In this document: one piece after another, positions 1-11,151 of the stretch | Numbering within the stretch: the stretch's first letter is position 1 | Layout: every line of letters begins with the position of its first letter | DNA from: Vombatus ursinus | Lineage: Eukaryota > Chordata > Mammalia > Diprotodontia > Vombatidae | Length of the DNA stretch: 64,000 bases | Direction: 5' to 3' | Assembly (NCBI RefSeq): GCF_900497805.2 | Contig: NW_020954569.1 | Span: 22,741,903 to 22,805,902, forward strand | Notes under the pieces: generated by a model | Databases searched by the model: none | What the model was told of the DNA's origin: nothing | Seen by the model: the letters and a program-made list of their open reading frames with translations, nothing else | Translations under genes and position numbers: made by a program

Positions 1-100
1 TTCAGTGAAGGGATGCTCTTTCCTCCTGAGGAAGCCTATTTTACTTTTATATTTATATCTATGTGAGATAATTATATCATATTTTATTAATTATTAATGA

Positions 101-255
101 TTAATCAATCCAAAAATTTCTATTAAGTGCTTACGACATGTCAGACACTATACTAGACTCTGGGAATACAAGTGAAAAGAACGAAATAATCCTTAATGGC
201 ATAGAGCTTACATTCTGATGGGGAAGATAAGTAATTATACAAATATGATACAGCT
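101..255 (-). mobile_element. L2 LINE 3'-end fragment (antisense)
   Basis: On the plus strand this reads as the reverse complement of an L2 3' region: a TATTAAGTGC-type stretch, then a diverged form of the 'gtgccaggcactgtgc' block, then 'gagcttacattctgatgggg'. The same order appears in the long antisense L2 at 38.4 kb. It is short, diverged and non-coding. Confidence 0.6.
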
Positions 256-494
256 AATATGCAGGCTTAAGTAAAACATTATAACATTCCAACAACTATA
301 AAAATGGGAGTTTGAGAGCTTTATTATAATTAAACCCAATTTCAACCACTCTACTCCATGTGCCATTTTGAAATTTTAATCATTTCTTTATTCTAAGCTT
401 TTGAGAAATAAAGTCAAAGCCCTTATTTTTTCTTTCCACAAGTATGCCCAACTACAGGCATACTTGTATGATTGTACAGAAACACCATGATAGT

Positions 495-835
495 GGGAAA
501 AGGTCCAGCCTCAGAGTTAGGACAACATGGATTCTCATCCCACCTCTAATGTATTCTAGTTATGTTTGTGCTGTTGTTGTTGTTGTTGTTTGTCCTTTGT
601 TCTCAAAGACCACCAATGACACCATGAGGGTGATGCCTTGACTTATGGTGAATTGGGTTTAAGCGAGGCAGAGCTGTGCAAAAGTTGTCCCCTCACTCTC
701 TTCTCCAGAATCATCGAAGTCCAGTGTCAAGACAGAAGTCAAGATGACTGGCCATGACGTATGATATAGTAGATGATTTTATGAACCTAGACAAATCATT
801 TAACCTCTCAGTGACAATTCTCTAAAATAATATTG
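495..835 (+). mobile_element. MIR-type SINE split by a younger SINE
   Basis: The left part (495-571) resembles the MIR tRNA-related region (a form of 'gtcaggacctggattcaaatccc'). The right part (763-835) resumes with the CORE-like 'acaaatcatttaacctctcagtg'. The two halves are in order and flank a separate repeat at 572-762, so the MIR is the older element. Confidence 0.5.
572..762 (-). mobile_element. Short SINE with (CAA)n-type tail, unnamed family, copy 1
   Basis: It begins on the plus strand with a (GTT)n run (the tail of a minus-strand element), followed by 'gtcctttgttctcaaagacc', 'gaggcagagctgtgcaaa' and 'catcgaagtccagtg'. A second copy at 7936-8122 has the same blocks in the same order. 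I recognise this as a common marsupial interspersed repeat but cannot give its database name. Confidence 0.6.
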
Positions 836-1463
836 CAAAATACTTGCTTACTGTATTGGTCAAAGGAGTTTCGTCATTGGAACAAGACGCTGATGAAATA
901 ACAGCATATGCATCTATCTTTATGTTACTGTCAAAAATATCATAAGCTCCTTTCCAAAACCTTTCTTTTACAATATGAGGCAAGCCTTTTAATTTCACTG
1001 TGCTTCCATATGCTTTCCAAAGACTGCCAGAACTGAAATTTGTAAACATAGGACATGTAGGATAATACAGTAATGCATACTTTTAAAAGTTTGGTTATTA
1101 TTTCACAGACACTTTAATGAAATTTAAATTTTATATAGTTTTGCAAACAATCTTTTGAATAAATCAATATAATGTCTTTTGTCTCTCAACTTGGAGATAT
1201 TTAGGCCTTCCCAGGGAACTAAGAAGAGAATGAACAAAGCCTCAAAGTTAAGGTTTTCTCAAAGTAAAAAAATGAGTAAGACTCATACCTGAAGATGTTT
1301 TCTGTGAAATAGTTACATTGCATGGCCTATATTTAAAAATTTGGTTAGTCATATGAATTATTATGCTGTATAAGGCAAGAACCTCAGAACAGGGCAAATC
1401 CCTTATGAAATTCCTGGAAGACAATTTTTGCAGTCTGGCAGTGAATGGAGATAGCTATTCAAA

Positions 1464-1859
1464 TCAACTACAAAGGTCATATGAAGGAAGACACTATCTG
1501 CATCCAGAGAAAAAATGATAAATAGAAGTATGATATTACATATATGTATTTCTATGCATATATGTATATGTATATACATAGGTGTACCTGTGTGCATGTA
1601 TATGCATATACATATAATATACTTCTATTTATCAGGTTTTTTTTTTCCTCTGGGGGTGGAAGGGCAGGAGTAGAAGAAAGAAAAAAAAGACAAAAAAAGC
1701 AATTTACATGATAAATGTATTATATACTTAAAAGGAGTAGAAAGTTGTATGTAACAGAGTTGCAGTTTCATGTGCAATCATCTTTTTTTTCTACTATATT
1801 ATGGAATTGATGGTTTTATTTCAAAATTAAAAATAAAATAACAAGAAAAAAAGAAAATC
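1464..1859 (+). mobile_element. LINE (L1-type) 3' end, 5'-truncated
   Basis: A roughly 396-bp segment ends in an A-rich tail and is flanked by a perfect 10-bp direct repeat, gctattcaaa (1454-1463 and 1860-1869), the signature of target-primed reverse transcription. It contains 'atctgcatccagag', a T-rich patch, a G-rich patch and an AAAATTAAAAATAAAATAA tail, the usual order of a marsupial L1 3' UTR. A TATG/ATAC-rich microsatellite lies inside it (1530-1620). The subfamily is not determined. Confidence 0.6.
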
Positions 1860-2392
1860 GCTATTCAAAAAAGTGACCACTAGGTGGCAGTATTAACCTA
1901 AAAGATGAGTAAAAGATGAGCCCTACTTCAATTTTATGATAGTCAAGTTGTGGCTTATATAAATGGTTTTCAATAATTTTTTTGTTACATTGTTATTTAC
2001 TTTAATTTTCCCTGCATAAAAGCAAAATATAAGGACAAAAAAGTACACTGTGATGTTGGTGATGACTTCCTTCTTTTTTGTGAAGTTATTTATGGTAACT
2101 GAAACCTAGTCAAAGTTCAGAGAAAAACTGAACAAAATTACAGATCACATCGGCCTTGTCGTCCCAGTTTTTGGAGACCATGGACTTGGAACACCTTTCT
2201 TTAATGTACAGAGATACTCCAAGATACTCCAAGACAATATTTGAAATTGCCAGGAACTACAATTTTGTGAGTGTATATACTAACTCCTTCTAAAAATACA
2301 GTTTGTTAACCCTGTGTGACTGATAAGTCTGACTTTGAGGGTTGATATTACCAAAAAAACTATCATCTTATGGATAATGAGGCAATACTTTT

Positions 2393-2556
2393 TTGTTGTT
2401 GTTGTTGTTTTTTATTGAGGCAATCAGGGTTAAGTGACTTGCCCAAAGTCACACAGCTAGTATGTGTCAAGTGTTTGGTCTAAGGCTAGATTTGAACTCC
2501 AGTCCTCCTGACTGCAGGGCCTGCGTGCTATCCACTGCACCACCTCGCTGCCCCTA
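2393..2556 (-). mobile_element. tRNA-headed marsupial SINE (WSINE/MAR1-like), antisense
   Basis: A T-rich (GTT)n start, then 'gttaagtgacttgcccaaag', 'acacagctagt', 'gatttgaactcc', 'cctcctgactgcagg' and 'ccactgcaccacctcgctgcccc' give the full reverse complement of the tRNA-headed SINE. Near-matching flanks, caatacttt (2383-2391) and caatacattt (2559-2568), look like a target-site duplication. Confidence 0.85.
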
Positions 2557-2569
2557 GACAATACATTTT

Positions 2570-3950
2570 TCCAAGCTTGGTCGGGATGGACTGAAGACCA
2601 AAGATAAGTGGGCCATTAACCATCTTCAAACCTTTTCCAGTTTGGTAGAACCTATTAGAGTTTTCACAGCTTAAGGATCCAGGGGTAAAACTATGCAGAG
2701 CCATTTATAGTAACTGGTGACTGGGGCATTCCAAAAAATGCTAAATATTAAAAGGTTTTGATGGCATTTGTTGTTAATCTTTCATCATCTTGAAACTTCA
2801 TAGTTTTCCTGGGGTATATTTTCTTCTCCAATGTCAAGCTCATCTTCACTGCCTCTCAAATGGTGGCCTAATCATCATCAGCATCTCAGTGCTATAGAAG
2901 CCCTCCCCACTCCCACCCTTTACCAACATGTTTTATGCCACAGCTGCAGAAGGTGCTGAAATTGTTAGTTATATCTCTGTTTTCAATCCACAATGAGGCA
3001 TCAAATGTGGTCCTTGGTGGACTTTTAAAATTTAGTCTGTAGCTTTTGTTTGAAATACTGTATATTACTTGCCTATTTAGTAACACATGAATTTCATTAG
3101 CTTGTATATTTGGAAATTGACTTAATTGAATCAGTAAAAGAGCCCATAACAATGTTCCTGATAGACTTGTTTTATAGCTATCATGAATTATGCATTATTT
3201 AAAGTGCAAAAACAATATTGCTTCCTGAATAAATGTGTTATCATCTATAAGACCAAACTTAAAGAAGAAAATTAACATTTATATATTAATATATGAAACT
3301 TGGTATAATATTTTCCTAAGAAAGTTAGAAATCATGCCCAATTCCTGAAAAGATTTTAAGATATTGACTAACACTGATGCTTGATTCAGGATTTACTCTA
3401 ATAAGTGTCTCTGAGAAATCAATTGACACGAGAAAGATGGTTATTTGATGAGGGGATATTAAAGAGAAAGTAGAAGATACAAAACTAAAAGTGGGAAGTC
3501 GCTAAATGACTATTATTCAGTTTTTACTAGAACTTAATGTATTTCTGAGCATCAGAATTTCAATGACAAAAAATAGGTACTGACTTTGGTTTCCTGATTT
3601 CTCAGTCTAATATCTCAATGTCCATGAAAGAAATATAAGACGTCTATGATCTTATTTGTTGTTAGTTTTGCTGAACCTTGACTGTGATTTAGGAGTTGGC
3701 AATTTAATATGACCTCAGTCTTTAAATCAAGTAGTTTCTGCCATTAAATCACCTCAATAAAGTAGAGTAGGAAGATTTTGTAATACCTGTGGTATGTGCT
3801 TAGGCAACCCACACACTCTTCTCATACATAGTCTAGTTTTTAGTAAAGCCTGATTTATTCCTGTCCCTTAAAGACAATCAATTCTGCTGAAGAGTTATAC
3901 ATAAATTTTATTAACTGAGTCAGGAAATATAGGTCTGTTCCTCACTTTAA
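2570..3950. other. No recognised feature
   Basis: There is no clear repeat or gene. An 86-codon frame on the minus strand (2892-3152) has no recognisable domain and no supporting context. Moderate AT-rich sequence. Confidence 0.4.
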
Positions 3951-3957
3951 TTTAGAT

Positions 3958-4054
3958 TCTTCCTTCCTTCCTTCCTTCCTTCCTTTCTTTCTTTTTCTTT
4001 TTCTTTCTTTCTTTCTTTTCTTTCTTCCTTCCTTCCTTCCTTCCTTCCTTTCCT

Positions 4055-4098
<44 letters not shown>

Positions 4099-4111
4099 TC
4101 NNNNNNNNNNA

Positions 4112-4155
<44 letters not shown>

Positions 4156-4160
4156 AAAAG
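3958..4160. repeat. (TTCC/TTTC)n and (AAAG)n microsatellite spanning an assembly gap
   Basis: Left of ten Ns (4101-4110) the plus strand is (TTCC)n then (TTTC)n; right of it the plus strand is (AAAG)n. The two sides are reverse complements rather than a continuation. The 76-codon minus-strand frame here only translates the repeat. Confidence 0.95.
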
Positions 4161-4169
4161 ATATATAGA

Positions 4170-4800
4170 TATATTTACTCATACACTTTAAAGTTGTTGG
4201 TGAGTTAATTTACTCGTATTTATAGCAAGGATAATATCATCCCTCCTTCTTTTCCCTCCAAAACGATTATTAGCAATTGTTACAAGACCATTGGGATTCT
4301 CTTCTAAAAGCAAGAAAAAAATACGCATTTTGAAAGGAAGAACTGAAGGCACACAGCTCTTCCCCACTGCCACCTAGTAAGAAAAAGACAAGCTTTACTT
4401 CCTTGCCTATCCCCTAACCTCAGGATTCTGAATGTTAAACTTTATTTTCGGTTTTGCTAATTTCAAATGAATGCTATCTCTTTTCATCATGCTTTAGGCA
4501 ACATAAACATTAAGGGGAGGAAGTGGCATCATTTTACCTCAAATATTTTTCAGTTGGTGCTATTTTTATGGTCACTCTCCATTTCTGTATCACTGCAAAA
4601 GGATAATATCCATGAGTCAAATTTAATCAGTTATAGGAGTAGGAAACCTCTTACTCATCTCTAATAACTGGAATCAGTATCTGTAAAATAAAGGTAGTAT
4701 AAGTCATTGTAAAATATGAGAAATCAAAACAAATTTAAAAAACAAAAAATGCCATTTCAGGCCACTAAAATAGAATAAATGTTGACAACCACTATTTTGG
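4170..4800. other. No recognised feature
   Basis: AT-rich unassigned sequence. Short frames in both strands have no recognisable motif. Confidence 0.4.
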
Positions 4801-4804
4801 TACC

Positions 4805-5010
4805 ACGGCAAGATGGCATAGCTTTCAGAAAGCTAGATTCTGATTTGAGAATAGGTAGATTCATTTTCTGTGTCTGACCCACACTGACTGTAATCTTGGG
4901 AAGATCATTTACCATCTCAGTATTCCAGACAACCCTCTAATATTCTAAGTTGCTGGTAGTTGATGTAATGCTTTGGTAGAGGGAGTTCTCTATATTAGTG
5001 ACTTATAAAC
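4805..5010 (+). mobile_element. MIR-related SINE, diverged
   Basis: It shows a head like 'ggcatagctttcagaa', then 'ctgtaatcttgggaagatca', 'catctcagtattccagacaa', 'ctctaatattctaagttgc' and a tail with 'tagagggagttc'. These match a known mammalian MIR variant whose CORE is followed by an 'aggcaactctctaagacta' type block. A similar copy lies at 54585-54740. Confidence 0.5.
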
Positions 5011-5900
5011 TATCTACCAAAACCTTTAAAGGTTGCAATCTATGTCATCCACAGTGAAAAAATTACAGACCTATTATAGTATGGAAATACAAGCAAAACT
5101 TGAATTCATTGAATTTGTTTTATAAAAATATAGATCATGTTCAGTTATTTAAAGTTACAAGACATTTGGATCTTTCACTAGTTATTTTAAATTTTGAAAT
5201 GCACCTCTAAGATTCTTCTCCCCCTCATCTACACTATTTAAGGCCATTCCTAATTTTGCAGCATCTTTGACATGAATTGCTATTAAATCATATGCCCACC
5301 AGATGGCAAACATGCCTATAAATATATTCGCTTAAGATTAAATTAAATAGATGAAATCTGCTTTTAACACCTTTGGTAATAATGGACTTCTGTTTTTATG
5401 TTTCATTAATATAATGGAGCTGGGAGATTGAAGAATGCATATTCACGCAAAACAAATATAACACCTTTTTATATGTATCTCCTCAGTCTGTTCAGGCAAA
5501 GTGAAGTTGGTGAAAGGATATCTATTTTCTTTGTTCTCTAAAGGATCTAATTACTGAAACTATGCAGCTTTTAATTTTTTTAATTTTAATTTTAATTCTT
5601 AACAGTTTTAACCTGAACTAACTCCTTGCAAGCTGGCCATGTAAGTAAGATTGTGACTTCTCATCTTAATCCTGCCCATTCCTTTTCTATCCCTTTCTGA
5701 AATGTGAGAAATAAACATTGCTTCAGAATATTCTGAGGTTCCATCACCATTCATGATGTTTAGAAGGATAGAGGTGAAAAGTGAATTAATAAAAGTAAGA
5801 TTTCTGAAAATTAAAGAGAGGATCTCTAGCTCCCCTCCATTTCCAAATTCTATAATCTTATGAATACAGACTGATTTCAAAGAATGTTGAAGTTGGATAA
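5011..5900. other. No recognised feature
   Basis: Unassigned sequence. The 104-codon minus-strand frame (5608-5922) lacks any domain signature and runs into an L2 fragment at its start. Confidence 0.4.
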
Positions 5901-5912
5901 TTAATAGAGAGA

Positions 5913-6040
5913 CAACAAGCATTTATTAAGTACCTACTGAATGCCAGGCACTGAGCTAAGTTCTAGGGTTATAAAGAAAGACAAGAGCCACTTCTTACTC
6001 TCAAGGAGCTCATAGAATGATAACATTCTAGACATTTACT
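5913..6040 (-). mobile_element. L2 LINE 3'-end fragment (antisense)
   Basis: Contains 'caagcatttattaagtacct', 'atgccaggcactgagctaag' and 'ctctcaaggagctcatag', the antisense order of the L2 3' region. Non-coding. Confidence 0.75.
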
Positions 6041-6043
6041 AGA

Positions 6044-6143
6044 CCAGGGCTTCTAAAACTAGAGTTTATGAACTTAAAAAAAATTTGACACTTATATTTT
6101 AATTTAAGTATAAGTATTTCTACTTTATCTTATGCATTAAAAA
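6044..6143. mobile_element. hAT-like DNA transposon fragment
   Basis: Starts 'ccagggcttctaaaactaga', then 'gtttatgaacttaaaaaa' and 'ttatgcattaaaaa'. This is the left part of a short non-autonomous element whose right part appears at 37995-38180 ('aaaggggtccatgacac'). The left end resembles a hAT terminal repeat. Confidence 0.5.
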
Positions 6144-7015
6144 TCTCTCTAACCATCGTTCACTCTGTGTCAAATTGATCTTCTTAAAATGCGGGTGTGA
6201 CCAATATTCAATATTTCTATTCAATAATCTCCATTAGCTCCCTATCACCTCCAGAATCAATGTAAAATCTCATTTGGCTTTCAAATATCTTCCTAACTTG
6301 ATCCATTTCTATCTTCCCAGTTTTTTGTTTTTTGTTTTTTTTTTTTACATATTACTTTCCTCCATGTATTTAATAATCCAGTTACACTGGACTGCTTGAT
6401 CTTACTCACATACAAATAGATCTTTATCTCCCAACTCCAACCATTTTCACTAGCTGTCCCTGTGTCTGAAATGCTCTCCTAATCTCGACCTCCTAGTTTC
6501 AATGTTGTTGTTATTCAGTCCTGCCCAACTCTTTGTGAGCCCATTTGGGGTTTCCTTGACAATCATACCAGGACGGTTTGCCATTTCCTTCTCTAGCTCA
6601 TTCTACAGATGAGGAACTGAGACAAACAGAGTTAATTGACTTGCCTAGGGTCATACAACTAGTGAATTTCTGAGGCCATATTTGAACTCAGAAAGATGAG
6701 TTTTCTTGACTCCAGGTCCACCACTCTTTCCACTGTGACACCTAGCTTCCCTTAGTTCTCCTAACTTCCTTCAAGTCTTAGATAAAGTCCCATCTGCTTC
6801 AAGAAGCATTTCCCAGTCTTCCTTAACCACAGTGCCTTCCCTCTGCAATTATCCCTTATTTATCCTTGCATAGCTTGTTTGTACAGAGTTGTTTGCATAT
6901 TATCTCTCCCATCAGTGAAGCTCCTTCAGATAGGGACTATTTTTTTTTGTCTTTCTTTGTATCCCTAGCATTTCGTACAGTCCCTAGCATAGAATAGGTA
7001 CTTAATAAAATGCTA
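6144..7015 (+). mobile_element. L2 LINE 3' region (sense), interrupted by MAR1
   Basis: Reads in the sense direction: 'ccattagctccctatcacct', a 'gctgtccctgtgtctgaaat' block, 'gtcccatctgcttcaagaag', then the terminal 'ggtacttaataaaatgctag'. These correspond to the end of L2 ORF2 and its 3' UTR. A MAR1 SINE at 6504-6750 splits it in order, so the L2 is older. Confidence 0.8.
6504..6750 (-). mobile_element. MAR1-type CORE-SINE (antisense)
   Basis: Has the diagnostic antisense order: (GTT)n, 'tttgtgagcccatttggggt', 'ggtttgccatttccttct', 'cattctacagatgaggaa', 'agttaattgacttgccta', and a diverged tRNA-like head at the right end. The length of about 247 bp is that of a full MAR1. Confidence 0.85.
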
Positions 7016-7027
7016 GTTGAATAACTG

Positions 7028-7106
7028 ACATATCTGTGCTAGCAGCTCCATATCTGTAAAGTGAGGAGGTTGGACTAATTGATTTTAAAGATCCCATGCA
7101 TCTCCA
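7028..7106 (+). mobile_element. MIR 3' fragment
   Basis: 'atatctgtaaagtgaggagg', 'ttggactaattgattttaaa' and 'gatccca' match the end of a MIR/THER SINE of the 'ggttggactagatgacctctaaggtccc' type. Confidence 0.55.
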
Positions 7107-7109
7107 GAT

Positions 7110-8690
7110 CAGTGTTGTGTGATCTTAAGTGTGGAGAAATTGATCTTTGAAAGATTTTGAAAAATGGGGGATGTACCACAAGATAACAGAAGGACAAATA
7201 CTCTAAATTTCAAAAAAATAAAAAAAATAAAATAGCCTACAAACCATAGGCTAGTGAATTTCGTTTTAATTATGGGGAAAATTGTAGAATAAATCATTAA
7301 AGAGAGTTGGGGAACATCTAGAAAATGGAAGCAGCACTTATAATGAGGTAGCATGGCTTCAAGACCAGTTCATCTTATTCTTATTGAATTTCCTTTTTTG
7401 ACAAAAATTACTTAATTAGTGGATGAGGGGAATGGTATGTATATAATTTAGCAAGATTTTAACAAAGCTTTTTTATATAATATCTCAACTTTTCTTGTAA
7501 AACTATGGACAGTTATGGATTATGCATTAGTGCACTCAGATGGTTTCACAACTGGTTGAAAAGCAGGACTCAAAGTGTCAATGTTAAGGGTTCAATATCA
7601 TCTCAGCAGGAGGTCTCCAGCAGAAAACGCAGAGAGTCTGTGCTTCTTTCTCTGTTTCTTGACATTTTTTATCAATGGTTTTGATAAAACCATAAATGAT
7701 ATGACCCAAATTTGCAGATGACACTAAGCTGGAAAGTATAGCTAACACAGTGGATGACAGAGTCAGAATTAAAAAGGATCTTGACAGGTTGAAATATTGG
7801 GCTGAATCCAATAAGATGAAATGCAATAGGGATAAATGTCATCTTGAATTTGGGTAGAAAAAATCATCTCCACCAATATATGATTGGGAAGGTATGCAGA
7901 GACAATAGGTGTTCTTAAAAAGATCTGGAGGTTTTGTTGTTGTTGGTCCTTCATTTTCAAAGAGGGCCCATGATATTTAGAGGATGATGTTTTGACTTTC
8001 AGGTGAATTGCATTTAAGTGAGGCAGAGTTGTGCAGTCACCAGCCTCAATCTCTCCTCTAGAGTCATCCAAATACAGTGGCAAGATAAAATTCAAGCTGG
8101 CTGGATTTAGAAAGGTCAAGGACTGGAAGTTTTAATGGATTACTGGCTCAACCTGAATCAGCAATACGATCCTAATCTGCATTAATATAGTCTATAATCT
8201 AGACCTCCTAAGACCTCATCTGTAATATTATGTTCGTTCAGTTCTGGGTACAATGGTTTAAAAACAATATTGACAAGCTATTTGCTGTCCAGAAGAGAGA
8301 AACAAAGATGGCAAAAGGTCTTGATTCAATAGGTGAGAATCAGCTGAAGGAGACAGGAATATTTAACCGAGACAAGAACAGACTCAGAAAGCAGAGTGTG
8401 ATAATATTTATCTTCAAGTGTTCTAAGGGCTACCATGTGAAGGAAAGACTAGGCTACTTCCATTTTGCACCAGAGAGGAGAACCGGAAACAATAGGTGAG
8501 GGATGCAAGGAGGCAAATTGAGTATTGAGGTCAGAAAAAAGAATTTTAACCAATTGACTGTCCAAAAATAAAATGCACTACATCAAGGGGTGGTGGTGTC
8601 ACGACCCTGAGAGCCGTCAGATAAAAGACAGATGGCCACTAGGGTCTCTTCGAGTTCTCAAAGTCTGTGATTCTGTGAAATGAAGCCAAA
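7110..8690 (+). mobile_element. L3/CR1-clade LINE, 3' half, decayed
   Basis: Several reverse-transcriptase features of the CR1/L3 clade are readable on the plus strand. 'AACAAAGC' near 7460 sits where a DFSKAFD motif belongs. The catalytic block FADDTKL is encoded near 7712-7732, followed by 'KKDLDRLKYWAESNKMKCN'. The 3' segment (8150-8690) encodes the family's C-terminal region ('CSVLG'-type then 'LLSREKQRWQKV') and ends with a CR1-like 'tctgtgattctgtga' tail. Stops and gaps are present, so it is inactive. A SINE at 7936-8122 interrupts it. The clade is a confident call; the exact family is not. Confidence 0.75.
7936..8122 (-). mobile_element. Short SINE with (CAA)n-type tail, unnamed family, copy 2
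   Basis: Same family as 572-762: (GTT)n, 'gtccttcattttcaaagagg', 'gaggcagagttgtgcag', 'agagtcatccaaatacag'. It is flanked by an 11-bp repeat with one mismatch, ctggaggtttt (7925-7935) and ctggaagtttt (8123-8133), so the insertion into the L3/CR1 copy is directly visible. Confidence 0.75.
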
Positions 8691-9180
8691 GTGCAGCACA
8701 CTACCTTAACATCATTATTTATTTACAATGCCTCTCTTGCTAATACACTCTCTAGCAGGGCTGGCCAGATGCCTTTAAAGCCATATGGACAAAGGTGTGG
8801 CTGAAAGGAGCAGGTGCATAGAATGATATGGGAGGAGAGCATATCAAGAGATTAACTTCCCCCTCCTTGCTCAACAATGCACAGCAAGCATACTTTGTGA
8901 CTGGAAGGAGAAAAGAGATTTCACTTTCAGAGCTATTTATGGTTTGTGTTTGGCAAATATGATGTATAAAATGATATAGTTTCTATGTATTTGTTTGGGA
9001 CTTCCTATTGAGGAGTATTTTTAGATTTCTAGAAATTAAAAGACGTCCATTTTATTGCACAGTGGAGTCACTCAGGATGTGCTAAAACCGTTTGGAGAAA
9101 AATCTTTAGCTCCAAAAAAGGGCAATCTGAGCTAACATTTCTGATATTCTATTGATTCACAAAGGACAGAGAATAATAAA
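8691..9180. other. No recognised feature
   Basis: Unassigned sequence between the L3/CR1 tail and a short L2 fragment. Confidence 0.4.
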
Positions 9181-9181
9181 T

Positions 9182-9298
9182 CGATGAACAAGCATTTATT
9201 AAGGTCCTATTATCCTCCAGGCACTGTGCTAGGTACTGCACAGGCAGACAAACATGAACTAGTCCTTTCCCATAAAGAGTTTACGTTATCTCAAGATG
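9182..9298 (-). mobile_element. L2 LINE 3'-end fragment (antisense)
   Basis: 'gaacaagcatttattaagg', 'ccaggcactgtgctaggtac' and 'ataaagagtttacgtta' are the antisense L2 3' order. The 78-codon plus-strand frame starting at 9184 is only a translation of this repeat. Confidence 0.7.
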
Positions 9299-9299
9299 T

Positions 9300-10330
9300 T
9301 ACCATATTGTTTTCATGTTTAGTGGAGCATGATGCTAAATCTTCTCTCTCTACTCTCCCACTCACCTTCTTCCCTCCCCTTCTCTTCTTTCTGCCACTGG
9401 TCTTTCTGGTTTGTTTTTAGAAAAGAACTGAAGAGATGGTTGTGAATAAGATTGTCTGTTAAGTCCTCATTCATGACTTGTTTTGGTGACTTGTTATACA
9501 ATTTCCAAGAGAAGAAGTTTCTCTTGTGTGGCAATGCCTTTCCCCCCATATATACTGTGTGCTACCGTCTTCAGAGAGTGATTGTAAGTATCTAATAAAA
9601 ATGTATAAAGTATTATATACAGTCATAATTTATGGTATTAATATAAACTTTTAGTTTTGCTCTGAAGAACAGTTCTTTGGGATTTTGTCTATTGTAAACA
9701 AGTATTTTCTTTTTCAAAATTATGATAGATTTAGAGGCAGACATCTTTAATTGTATCCATAATTATTCTATAGATAGCAGTTTAGCCATCTACTTGGGGG
9801 CAGTGTGGGGGTGGAGTGGGGAGTCAATACTGAATGTATATGGCCCAGATTATGAAATACAGTTTTATGGTCAGTTCACTGAGGTTTTTCATTGGTGTAC
9901 ATATCTTGGCCAGGTAATGTTGGTAGACAGTAAATTAGGCTCAGAATTGATTGCAAAGAAGAGAGAAAGTTAGATCAAAATTGATAAATTGAATACCAGT
10001 TTCAAAGATACTGAGGTGTTGACTAACACTTCATCTTTTTGCAACATTGTCCAGTGATTCTCCACAACTGAAAATCATAAAAAACAAAAATTTGAGAATC
10101 TAAATTGCATGTGGCCCAAAGCACAATGATGAAAGATATATGGTGAATTAACATTTATAATATATTACTGACAATTATTTGAATTCAACAAGTACTTTTT
10201 AAGGCTTCATCAATGAAAAACATGATTAGAAAATAAAATGGGTTGAATACATACCCAGAGAGTAAGTAAGAGCAGTTGGAGAATCCAAATGATGGGATTT
10301 AATTCATTAAAGCATAAAATATCTGGAGTG
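9300..10330. other. No recognised feature
   Basis: Unassigned. A plus-strand frame of 83 codons (9722-9973) has no recognisable motif and no splice or promoter context that I could support. Confidence 0.4.
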
Positions 10331-10332
10331 GA

Positions 10333-10563
10333 AGTTCTCAACCAGGGTAAATGAACCTCTTAGTGTTCCTGGATAGATTTCAGGGGGTCTGTGAACTCAG
10401 ATGAGAAAAAAAATACAAATTTATTTTTGGAAACATTTAACTGAAATTTAGCAATTTATCCTTCAATAAGGATAAAAAGTAAAACACATTACTCCAAGAA
10501 GGGGTCTTTATATTTCACCACACTGCCAGAGGGGTCTATGAAATAAAAAAAGGTTAAACACCA
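10333..10563. mobile_element. hAT-like non-autonomous DNA transposon
   Basis: Left end 'gttctcaaccagggtaaat', middle 'gggggtctgtgaactcagat' and 'ctgaaatttagcaattta', right end 'gccagaggggtctatga' followed by 'aaaaaaggttaaacacc'. The ends are imperfect inverted repeats of the 'gggttcttaacc' kind. The whole is about 230 bp with no coding capacity. Confidence 0.55.
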
Positions 10564-10737
10564 TTCCTTATTTTAAAGGAATGCCTTCACTGCATTGAGT
10601 AAATCCTCTGTGGAGGATTTACAGGAGGAGGATTTTATGAATGTGTGATGATCTGATTGTGAGATTTACATGATCATAAGAGAACACTGAAATACCACAG
10701 AATGTATAATGTATAAATGAGAAATACATGGGTGTAT

Positions 10738-10812
10738 CTTGATACATATATGTATATTTACATATAGACATATACATAGCAGATATACATATATATATAG
10801 ATATGCAGATAC
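10738..10812. repeat. ATAC/TATG-rich low-complexity repeat
   Basis: Imperfect (ATACATAT)n-like tract. The 73-codon minus-strand frame across it is repeat-derived. Confidence 0.75.
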
Positions 10813-10849
10813 ATAGATATTGAAATAGTAATAATGTCAATGGATTTTA

Positions 10850-11150
10850 AATCATTTTATTTTATTACTATTAGCATATCTATATTTAATTCCTTTTAGA
10901 ATGAATAGGTTTTAATCAGAGATCTTTTTGCAGAGGACAAAAGGATTATTCACAGATTCTTCCAGATGATAATTGCATTTAACCTTGTTAAATGTAAGGC
11001 CAGGTATTTAGGGTTATTTTCATGATTACCAGTTAAGGACTAACCTACAATGATTAAGAAGACAATAAGCAATTAAAATAGTTGTCTTAATTTAATAATA
11101 AAATGATCACTAATAATATGCAAAACTAATTTACCAATAACATAAAATTG
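10850..11150. other. No recognised feature
   Basis: AT-rich unassigned sequence leading into the hairpin at 11152. Confidence 0.4.
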
Positions 11151-11151
11151 C

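Noticed and set aside
2095-2740. Possible processed pseudogene around a SINE (protein-like pieces such as VPVFGDHGLGTPFF on the plus strand)
   Set aside because: Pieces fall in different frames, are short, and match no family I can name; not enough to call.
8230-8499. An 89-codon frame (MFVQFWVQWFKNNIDKLF) as a small host protein
   Set aside because: It encodes the C-terminal region of an L3/CR1 LINE and lies in the expected place of that element.
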